Source of the DNA: Mycobacterium sp. SMC-8
Lineage (GTDB): Bacteria > Actinomycetota > Actinomycetes > Mycobacteriales > Mycobacteriaceae
Reading direction: 5' to 3'
Length of the DNA: 64,000 nucleotides
NCBI RefSeq assembly: GCF_025263565.1
Contig: NZ_CP079865.1
Coordinates: 4,960,001-5,024,000, forward strand
Shown here: positions 29,234 through 35,977 of the stretch, piece after piece
Position numbering within the stretch: position 1 is the first letter of the stretch
How the letters are laid out: the number at the start of each line of letters is the position of its first letter
Translations under genes and position numbers: made by a program
The notes under the pieces: model-generated
Database searches by the model: none
Told to the model about the DNA's origin: nothing
Seen by the model: the letters and a program-made list of their open reading frames with translations, nothing else

Positions 29234-29505
29234 GCCACCGCCCCGAACAGCTCGGGCTGAGCACGCACCACCGCGATATCGGCGGCACAGTCACCGCCGA
29301 GTGCCACCGCGATCGCGACATCGGTGAGCACCTTGGCCGGGTCGTGCAGGGTTCGTGGTGCCCGCCACCGCTTCAAGACCTCTGACATGGCCTTTTCCAT
29401 TCCCGAGACGTGCAGCGTCCGAGCCAACAGCAGCCCGCCGGCCGACGAGACCAACGACTCGCGACCTGAATCCACCAGCAGAGAACGAACCGCGCTACGC
29501 TTCAC
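29234..29505 (-). pseudogene. IS1380-family transposase, N-terminal part
   Basis: ATG 29505: MKRSAVRSLLVDSGRESLVS...LHDPAKVLTDVAIAVALGGDCAADIAVVRAQPELFGAVA, the typical N-terminus of IS1380 transposases, running up to the GTGGC target duplication of copy B. It continues at 20122. Confidence 0.88.
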
Positions 29506-29626
29506 CTACGGAGTGCCTTCCCGCTTTGTGAACATGGACCCTAGACAAGTCACATTTTCTCAAACAGGACAGGCACTTCCGTGCATTACAGGTCGTGTCA
29601 ACAGCCTATTTCACGAAACGTCGAGG

Positions 29627-30533
29627 CTAGAGGACGACCAGCGGCGTCTCGACGGCGAGGTCGCCTCGCATCCGCCGGTCCAGCACACCCTCGACGCGCC
29701 ACTCGACCCGGGCGTACTGGTGCGCCGTCGTCGGGCCGGCGTCGACAGGCACCTCGATCGAGAACGGCAGCTGCTCGACGGTCCCGGCCTGGAACTCGCG
29801 CTTGCCCGCGAGGTCCACCTCTGCGACCTTCAGGTCGGTCTTGATGTGGCCGTCGCCGGAGAAGGTGTAGGCGTCGAGCGCGTCGCCGTCACCGAAGATG
29901 CTGCCATCGCTCATCGCGGCGGCCGTGTAGGTGACCCTGCGGTGCAGGCGGATCCGGGCGGCGGTGACGCTCACGTCCTTGGGCACGGCGACGGTGAGCG
30001 TCCCGGTCAGCGCCTCACCGGCCCGCACCGCGACCGGCAGCTCGTCGAGGGTGAGCCCGTCCTCGTGCTGCTGCGGCGCCCGTGCCACCGGCAGGCCGTC
30101 GGCGCCGTGCCGCACGGCGACGTCCTGGCGGACGACCTTGTCCATCCCCCGCTCCCGGTCGATGCGGGCGGAGACCGTCCAGGTGACGGCGCCGGCCGAG
30201 CTCGGGAGCGCGTCCGCCGGCACCCTTGAACGTCAGCTCGCCGGGACCTGCCTGCGCCGGCAGCTCACGCTCCTCGTGGTGCAGCTGATAGCTCTGCCAC
30301 TCCTCGACCGTCGAGACGTTCTCGTCCTCGGACGGCCCGTAGGTGCGGGTGACCTTCGCCTTGTAGCTCGCCGTGGCCTCGAACGCGACCCGCACGCCGC
30401 GGGCCTTCGCGTCGAGCTGCCCGGTGACCTCGAACCGGACCGCGACCTCGTCCCCAGGCGCCACCTCCGCCGGCCGGACGTCGAGGGTGATGGCGTTGTC
30501 CGAACCGCCGCGCAGCTTGTCGAGGAATCCCAT
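29627..30533 (-). pseudogene. SpoOM-family protein, frameshifted
   Basis: ATG 30533: MGFLDKLRGGSDNAITLDVRP...GDEVAVRFEVTGQLDAKARGVRVAFEATASYK is the arrestin-like N-terminal domain of actinobacterial SpoOM proteins. The C-terminal domain (AGAVTWTVSARIDRERGMDKVVRQDVAV...) is in another frame from about 30220. Removing one G in AAGGGTGCCGG makes TFKVPADALPSSAGAVTW continuous. The TAG stop (29627-29629) lies within the IS1380 right-end repeat, so the true end may have been replaced. SpoOM-like proteins have stress- or envelope-related roles that are not well defined. Confidence 0.75.
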
Positions 30534-30578
30534 GCGGTGACCGTAGGGCCCGTCGGTCGAGGACGGGAGCGAAACCGC

Positions 30579-30932
30579 TCAGTCGACGACCGAGCGGACG
30601 ATCTCGGCGATGCGCCTCTCGGTGATGTCGTCCACCGTCTCGAAGTACCACGCGGCCGGCATCAGCTGCCCCTCGTCACCGCCGGCCGGCCGGAAGGGGG
30701 CCTTCTCGGTGAGAGCGAGGTTCATCCGCTCGTCGTTGCGCAACGTGATCAGGACCGGCGTGCTCGCCGACCTCGCGTAGGCGGGCATCCCGTACCAGAT
30801 GCGTGGCTTGAGCGCGGGCGCCGCGGCCATGATGACCTCGTGCACCCGCCGCATCGTCGAGCGCCGCGGCTCGTCCATCTTCTCGATCTTGTCGATCACC
30901 TGTGCCAGGTTCTTCTCGTCCTTCGACGACAT
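30579..30932 (-). CDS. DUF1801 (YdhG-like) family protein
   Basis: 117 aa. Signature features: DEPRRSTMRRVHEVIMAAAPALKPRIWYGMPAYARSASTPVLITLRNDERMNLALTEKA and a C-terminal ITERRIAEIVRSVVD. This small soluble domain has an alpha/beta fold and no assigned biochemical activity. It lies 45 bp upstream of the SpoOM relic on the same strand, in a stretch of visibly higher GC. Confidence 0.8.
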   Translation of the reverse strand: MSSKDEKNLAQVIDKIEKMDEPRRSTMRRVHEVIMAAAPALKPRIWYGMPAYARSASTPVLITLRNDERMNLALTEKAPFRPAGGDEGQLMPAAWYFETVDDITERRIAEIVRSVVD

Positions 30933-31139
30933 GTCATGTCCTCTCGTCCGCCGGTGTCGGCGTGCCGGTGCAGTGGAGTCGGCGTCATTCCCCGCACCCC
31001 ATCCGGACATGTCCTGAGCTGCTCAGGTCTCTCCGCGATGATTCACGTGGGTGACCCCGTGGGAGCGCGATCGGTGGTGCACCACCGTGGCCAGGATAGA
31101 GGATCGTGAGCCTTTGGCTGGACCGACCCGCGTGGACCG

Positions 31140-32399
31140 CTACCGCAGCCCGGTGTCCGACGCGGGCGGCTCGTCGGACGGCACAGAGCCGCCGATGCGC
31201 TCGAGCGCCTCGGTGATCCTGGGACGATGCCGCGGGAGCGCCGCGTCACGCAGGTCGACCAGCATCGCCCGCAAGCGGCGCTGCACTCGCTCGGCATCCT
31301 CGCCCCAGTGCGCGATCTCGTCGATGGCCAGGGCCAGGTAGTCCGCGAACGAGGGCTCTGGGACGTCCAGGAGCAGCCGCCCGTTCCTGGTCACCTGCCG
31401 GGGCGGGAGCTCACGGGTGGCCAGCCGGCGCAGCAGGTCGTGCAGCTGGTCGAGGACCTGGACGGCGGTGCTCGGGTCGTTGATGCCGGGCGACAGCGCC
31501 CGTTCCGCGATGTCGACGAGCTGCCGGAGGCCGAAGCCCAGATCCTCCTCCAGGCTGCGCTCGGTCCCCAGCCGGACCGCGGCACGCAAGGAGTCCTCGT
31601 CGGGAACCTCGGCGTCGTGGACCTCCATCAGGGTGGCGCCCGCCGGCACGAACTCACCGAGCGACCGCACCAGGAAGATGGTGGCTCCGTGCTCGTCGGC
31701 GGCGCGGACCAGCGCATCCTCGTCGACCCGTTGCACCACGCCCGGCCGGTCGGCGCTCACCGGGCGGCCACCGGTGGCCGGCACCGGCAGCCGTGAGGGT
31801 GGCTCGGCGGCGGCCGGGAAGCGGCGCTCCAGGAGGTCGCGGGTGTCCCGGGCGATCCTGGTGATGATCGTCGCCACCCGGATCGACTGCGCGATGTGGT
31901 CGATGTAGATCAGGAAGACGACCACGCTGGCGAGGACGAACGCGAACGCCGCGGTCACCGAGAGCTGAGGGACGAACGGGTCGACGTCGGCCGTGCCCTG
32001 CACCGCGCGGAGGACGACCAGCGCGTAGACGAACGTGGCGACGAAGACACCGAGGGCGATCTGGTTGACCCAGTCGCGGAGGAACGACCTCAGCACCCGG
32101 GGCGAGAAATGGCTGCTCGTCAGCTGCAGCACGACGATCGTGATCGAGAACACCAGGCCGGTGAACGAGATCATCGAGGTGATGATCGCCGACAGGACCG
32201 CCCGGGCTCCTTCGGGGCCACCGGTGAAGAGGAACGGCACGCTGAAGGACGTCTCGAGCCGGTCGTCGAGCGCGGCGAGCCCCAGCCCGAGCGCGGTCGC
32301 CAACGCCGCGAAGAACAGCGGTACCACCCAGAACCGGTTCCGGACGCTGTTCCAGAACCGGCTCATGACGCCCTGCGCACGCTGGTCATCTGCGGTCAT
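31140..32399 (-). CDS. DUF2254 family membrane protein
   Basis: 419 aa from ATG 32399 (ATG 32366, MSRFWNSVRNRFWVVP, is an alternative). Four predicted spans in the first half (VVPLFFAALATALGLGLA, AVLSAIITSMISFTGLVFSITIVVLQL, IALGVFVATFVYALVVL, AFAFVLASVVVFLIYIDHIAQ) precede a large cytoplasmic C-terminal part with RSLEEDLGFGLRQLVDIAERALSPGINDPSTAVQVLDQL, the conserved DUF2254 block. The function is unknown. Confidence 0.88.
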   Translation of the reverse strand: MTADDQRAQGVMSRFWNSVRNRFWVVPLFFAALATALGLGLAALDDRLETSFSVPFLFTGGPEGARAVLSAIITSMISFTGLVFSITIVVLQLTSSHFSPRVLRSFLRDWVNQIALGVFVATFVYALVVLRAVQGTADVDPFVPQLSVTAAFAFVLASVVVFLIYIDHIAQSIRVATIITRIARDTRDLLERRFPAAAEPPSRLPVPATGGRPVSADRPGVVQRVDEDALVRAADEHGATIFLVRSLGEFVPAGATLMEVHDAEVPDEDSLRAAVRLGTERSLEEDLGFGLRQLVDIAERALSPGINDPSTAVQVLDQLHDLLRRLATRELPPRQVTRNGRLLLDVPEPSFADYLALAIDEIAHWGEDAERVQRRLRAMLVDLRDAALPRHRPRITEALERIGGSVPSDEPPASDTGLR

Positions 32400-32539
32400 T
32401 GCCCCGCCGGCGACGCTCGCATACCGCGACCATCTCCCGGTCGGCGGCAGGCAGGCCACTGTCGTGCCGAGCCAGAGGGCTCCGGTCACGTGACGCCATA
32501 CGAGGAAGGGCGTCGGGCCAGAAGTGCCCCGGGCTCGCC

Positions 32540-32695
32540 TTCCCCGCGGGCTTCGAGGATGACGTACGAACGGTCGGGGCATTCGGTCTGCAGCCGGTAG
32601 GCGGCGCCGATGCCGGACAGGCCGGCGCCGACGACGAGTACGTCGACGTGAGCTGGAAGCGGTGCCGGCCGAGGCACGGTTTCGCGTGTAGTCAT
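32540..32695 (-). pseudogene. FAD-dependent (Baeyer-Villiger-type) monooxygenase, N-terminal stub
   Basis: MTTRETVPRPAPLPAHVDVLVVGAGLSGIGAAYRLQTECPDRSYVILEARG is the FAD-binding start of a flavin monooxygenase. Family similarity stops at EARG, where IGGTWDLFRYPG should follow. The rest of the gene is missing and replaced by the GC-rich block. It lies just downstream of an AraC-type gene, a common regulator-monooxygenase pairing. Confidence 0.8.
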
Positions 32696-32770
32696 GGGTC
32701 AACTTTCGCGCGGCCAGGGCCCACAGATTTGTCGCTGAACGACATTCAATTGTCATTTGATGACAAACAG

Positions 32771-33147
32771 TTAGCGGCGGCGTTTCCGCATCTGCGACGG
32801 GGTGGTCTGCCACCAGCGGCGCGCGGCGCGAGTGAACGACGCTTGCTCGTTCATCCCGATCATCGCGGCGATCTGCCCGATCGGCAGTTCCGTGCCGACC
32901 AACAGGCGCAGTGATTTGTTGCGGCGTTCTTCATCGACGATCTGTTCAAACGAAGTCCCCGCTGCCGCGAGCTGCCGTTGTAGCGTGCGCGCATGCAGCA
33001 TCAGAAGCCGGGCGACCGCGTCCATGCGACATACGTCCGCCGTCTTCGCGAACTGCTCGACCGTCGTCGCATCGGTCATGCGACCCGATGGTTTGACGTC
33101 ATAGAGGACCTGGTCGCCGCTGCGGAGCGTGGCGAAGAAGTCAGGGA
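32771..33147 (-). pseudogene. AraC-family regulator, C-terminal part, split by IS256
   Basis: It contains the two helix-turn-helix motifs: LLMLHARTLQRQLAAAGTSFEQIVDEERR and LPIGQIAAMIGMNEQASFTRAARRWWQTTPSQMRKRRR, the GRFSDQSHFTRAFKR-type signature. Removing the IS and one GTCAGGGA copy joins it in frame to 34638-34998 (STHFPD-FFATLRSGDQ). It was presumably the activator of the truncated monooxygenase gene beside it. Confidence 0.9.
33140..33147. repeat. Target-site duplication, left of IS256 element
   Basis: GTCAGGGA; twin at 34630-34637. 8 bp is the usual IS256 duplication length. Confidence 0.9.
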
Positions 33148-34629
33148 GAGCAATTGTCAATACCTGTGGATCGGGGTGTTTCAGGCGACCTCCGTTTCGG
33201 TGTGCTGATCGCCGTCTGACGGTGGTGTCGGTGGGGTGATGTCGGTGGGTCGTTCGAGCAGTTTGCCTTTGTGGAAGACCGCTCCGGCGCGGACGAGGGC
33301 GACCAGATGTGGGGCGTTGACGGCCCGCCAGCGGGCCTGCGCGGCGTCGATCAGCTTGTAGGCCATGGCCAATCCAGCGGCCCGCGATCCCGGACCCTTG
33401 GTGACCTTCGTTCTCAAACGCACTGTGGCGAAGGTACTTTCGATCGGATTCGTGGTACGCAGATGGATCCAGTGCTCGGCGGGGTAGTGGTAGAACTCCA
33501 GCAGGACATCGAGGTCGTCGACAATCTTGGCGACCACTTTCGGGTACTTCGCGCCGAAGGCAACCGCGAAGGCCTTGACCGCGACCTGAGCTTTGTCGAT
33601 GTCTTCGGCGTTGTAGATGTCCTTGATGGCCGCCAGCGCGGCCGGATGCGCTGACTTCGGCAGCCCGGCCAGGACGTTGGCCTGCTTGTGGAACCAGCAG
33701 CGCTGCTCCTTGGTCGACGGGAATACCTCCCGCACCGCCTTCCAGAACCCGAGCGCGCCATCGCCGACGGCCAGCACTGGGGCGGTCATGCCGCGGCGTT
33801 TGCAGTCGCGCAGCAGATCCGCCCACGACTCGCATGACTCCCGATAGCCGTCGGTGATCGCCACGAGCTCTTTGCGGCCGTCAGCGCGCACGCCGAGCAT
33901 CACCAGCAGGCACAGCTTCTCCTGGTCCAGGCGGACCTTGAGGTGAATGCCGTCGACCCACAGGTAGACGTAGTCGCTGCCGGACAGGTCCCGGGCAGCG
34001 AACGTACGGGCTTCGTCTTGCCACTGCGCGGTCAGACCGGTGATCGTGGTGGCCGACAACCCGGCACCCGAGCCGAGGAACTGCTCGAGTGCGGGCCCGA
34101 AGTCGCTGGTTGATAGGCCGTGCAGATACAGCAGCGGCAGCACCTCACTCATCTGCGGAGACTTGCGTGCCCAGGCCGGCAGGATCGCCGAGGAAAACCG
34201 CTGCCGCTCACCAGAATCGGGGTCGACACGGCGATCGTTGACCCGCGGCGCCTTCACCAGCACGGCACCGGCCGCGGTCAACACCTCACGCGGCTGGTGA
34301 TAGCCGTTGCGGACCACCAGTCGGTGACCGTTCTCGTCGAGCTGATCAGCGAATGCGGCTACGTACGCGGCGACCTCGGCCTGCAGTGCAGCGGCCAACA
34401 TCTGCCGGGCCCCGTCGCGGACGATCTCGTCCAACAACGACCGGCCGGCCTCGCCGCCGTTGGCCTCCTCGGCATCGTGAACTACGGTGAGCATGGGCGT
34501 ACCTTCCCAACCAGCGCGCCAACGCCGGTCTTGATCGAATACCTGATTCCGTGATGATCATCCTCGGGAAGGTGCGCCCACTTTCAGGCCGCCTCCTCGG
34601 GCCTCATCCACAGGTATTGATCATTGCTC
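33148..34629 (-). mobile_element. IS256-family insertion sequence, 1,482 bp, intact
   Basis: Ends GAGCAATTGTCAATACCTGT (33148) and, read inward from 34629, GAGCAATGATCAATACCTGT form an inverted repeat of about 24 bp with a 1-bp difference in spacing. An 8-bp duplication GTCAGGGA flanks the element. It contains one full-length transposase gene. Inserted in an AraC regulator gene. Confidence 0.93.
33181..34494 (-). CDS. IS256-family mutator-type transposase
   Basis: 437 aa. DDE residues can be placed in LWVDGIHLKVRLDQE (Asp), AVGDGALGFWKAV (Asp) and RTTNPIESTFATVRLRT (Glu), with the CWFHKQANVLAGLPK block between, all standard for IS256/mutator transposases. Full length and undamaged. Confidence 0.95.
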   Translation of the reverse strand: MLTVVHDAEEANGGEAGRSLLDEIVRDGARQMLAAALQAEVAAYVAAFADQLDENGHRLVVRNGYHQPREVLTAAGAVLVKAPRVNDRRVDPDSGERQRFSSAILPAWARKSPQMSEVLPLLYLHGLSTSDFGPALEQFLGSGAGLSATTITGLTAQWQDEARTFAARDLSGSDYVYLWVDGIHLKVRLDQEKLCLLVMLGVRADGRKELVAITDGYRESCESWADLLRDCKRRGMTAPVLAVGDGALGFWKAVREVFPSTKEQRCWFHKQANVLAGLPKSAHPAALAAIKDIYNAEDIDKAQVAVKAFAVAFGAKYPKVVAKIVDDLDVLLEFYHYPAEHWIHLRTTNPIESTFATVRLRTKVTKGPGSRAAGLAMAYKLIDAAQARWRAVNAPHLVALVRAGAVFHKGKLLERPTDITPPTPPSDGDQHTETEVA

Positions 34630-34637
34630 GTCAGGGA

Positions 34638-34998
34638 AGTGGGTCGAGCCGTCGGCGAAGCTGATTTTCATGGGCTGCGAGGCGATCTGGCGAACCAGGC
34701 CGTCGAAGTCCAGCGACAGTAAGGATTCGGCCTCCAGGCCTGATTCGCACCACACATGTGTGCGCTGCGAGGCGACATACTGTCGCGAATGCCGATTCAG
34801 CCGGTTCTGAAACTGGACGCCGGAACGCCAGGGCAGAGCTCGGTGGAAATGCTCATGAAGCAAGGCGGGCGACACCGCAGCCGATCGTTCGTTCCCTTCG
34901 GCGGTGATCCACGAGACCGTGTCGATCCCGATCTGCGCCGATGACTCCACGGACGTGCAACTGGACATGAGCCAGACAATATTGCAGGGGTACGACAA
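34638..34998 (-). pseudogene. AraC-family regulator, N-terminal part
   Basis: Frame from ATG 34998: IDTVSWITAEGNERSAAVSPALLHEHFHRALPWRSGVQFQNRLNRHSRQYVASQRTHVW is a sensor-like N-terminal domain. The first 20 or so residues look atypical and may come from a junction with the IS debris upstream. It continues at 33147 beyond the IS256 insertion. Confidence 0.75.
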
Positions 34999-35014
34999 GC
35001 TGACGGACCCGACG

Positions 35015-35065
35015 GTCTCAACTATCTGTCACTGAGTCTCAACTAGGGTGTCAAAGTCTCAAATA
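35015..35065. repeat. Three GTCTCAAMTA repeats with about 20-bp period
   Basis: GTCTCAACTA at 35015 and 35036 and GTCTCAAATA at 35056. Helically phased direct repeats of this kind are typical of IS21/Tn7-like ends or operator arrays. Confidence 0.6.
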
Positions 35066-35280
35066 AGTCGTCATCCGACAGCCGCCTGCTGCTCGGCGCG
35101 GGTGGGTGATGATTCATCCGATGCAATACGCGGTTAAGGTGACATAATGTGGCTTATCGGCACAACGCTTACCAGCGGCAAGGTCCGGCCGGGCGCACTT
35201 TACGTGCGGCTTGTCCGATCCGGAACTAGTTGGGAGTAATCCGGGAAAACCTGGTAGCTGTCCGATTTCTCGCCCTCCGT

Positions 35281-35431
35281 TCCAGAACTATCTGACAGTG
35301 GCACCCGCCCAGGTCCCTGCCCGTGCACCTGCGGATCTTCGGCCCGCGTATCCATGGCTTTGACTCTGAATCCATGACTGTCTGACTGCGCCGGACAGGA
35401 CGACCGACAGTCCAGAACTACCTGATAGTGG
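35281..35431. repeat. Two 21-bp direct repeats
   Basis: TCCAGAACTATCTGACAGTG (then GC) at 35281 and TCCAGAACTACCTGATAGTG (then GC) at 35411, 19 of 21 bases shown alike. Read on the other strand, the second begins TGTCCGCCACTATCAGGTAG, like an IS21-family terminus. Confidence 0.6.
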
Positions 35432-35514
35432 CGGACACTCCGCGCCTTCGAGGTCCAGTGTGAACCATTTAATTCGTCACTGTGACGTTATGTAGGTGAT
35501 GCAGCATCTCCTGT

Positions 35515-35967
35515 TTGCGCAGGCTGGAGCTGCGCGACGGCCGGTTCACCAAAGTCGGTACGCCGCAGGCGGTCTACCGAGAACCCAACGATCGTTTCAC
35601 CGCCGAATTCCTCGGTGACTGCGTGCTGCTGCCGTGCACGGTGACGGGCGGGGTCGCTACCTCGGCGCTTGGCCGCCTTCCCGTCCGCGGCTCCGTACCC
35701 GACGGCGGTGGCACGCTGATGCTCCGCCCGGAGCAATTGGAGGCGGCGGCAGTTTCCGACGACGACCGCAGCGACGGGATGGCGACGGTTCTGGCGTCGG
35801 AGTTCCGCGGCCACGACGTCCTGCTCACCGTGGACCTCGGCGGCGACGCCGCGCCGATCACCGTCCGCCAGCACAGTGTCGCGCCGCCCGCGGTCGACGC
35901 GAAGGTCCGCATCCACGTCACCGGTGCCGCCGTGGTGTTCGGCGACCGCCCGCGCGACGGGCGATGA
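35515..35967 (+). pseudogene. Iron-type ABC transporter ATPase (FbpC/PotA-like), 3' remnant
   Basis: Only the C-terminal part remains: ELRDGRFTKVGTPQAVYREPNDRFTAEFLGDCVLLPC marks the end of the ATPase, followed by a TOBE-like domain (LMLRPEQLEAA...RGHDVLLTVDLGGDAAPITVRQHS). The Walker motifs are missing. The cut lies at the IS-debris region upstream. The original gene probably headed an operon with the adenylation/acyltransferase gene 10 bp downstream. Confidence 0.8.
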
Positions 35968-35977
35968 CCGCGCCGTG

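Larger units (their letters stand above)
18890..29630 (-). mobile_element. IS1380-family insertion sequence, interrupted by two nested elements
   Basis: Left end CTAGCCTCGATCTTTCACGTG (18890-18910); the right end read inward from 29630 is CTAGCCTCGACGTTTCGTGAA. These are imperfect inverted repeats around an IS1380-type transposase. The native element would be about 1.6 kb; it holds DUF6431 element copy B and, inside that, a Tn7-like transposon. No 4-bp target duplication is visible outside the repeats (CCCG versus AGGA), so one flank may have been rearranged. The transposase also carries a frameshift, so the element looks dead. Confidence 0.7.
34999..35514. other. Intergenic IS-end-like debris
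   Basis: No gene. It holds two clusters of short repeats (35015-35065 and 35281-35431) that resemble multiple transposase-binding sites near the ends of IS21-type elements, between two truncated genes. Likely scar tissue of lost insertion sequences. Confidence 0.45.

Noticed and set aside
18886..29634. Target-site duplication of the IS1380 element
   Set aside because: Bases outside the inverted repeats (CCCG and AGGA) do not match; no duplication can be claimed.
29324..30229. 301-codon plus-strand frame across the IS1380/SpoOM boundary
   Set aside because: It spans two unrelated genes in antisense and has shadow composition.
34999..35514. Plasmid replication origin with iterons
   Set aside because: The repeats are few and there is no adjacent Rep or Par gene; IS-end debris explains them better, though not conclusively.
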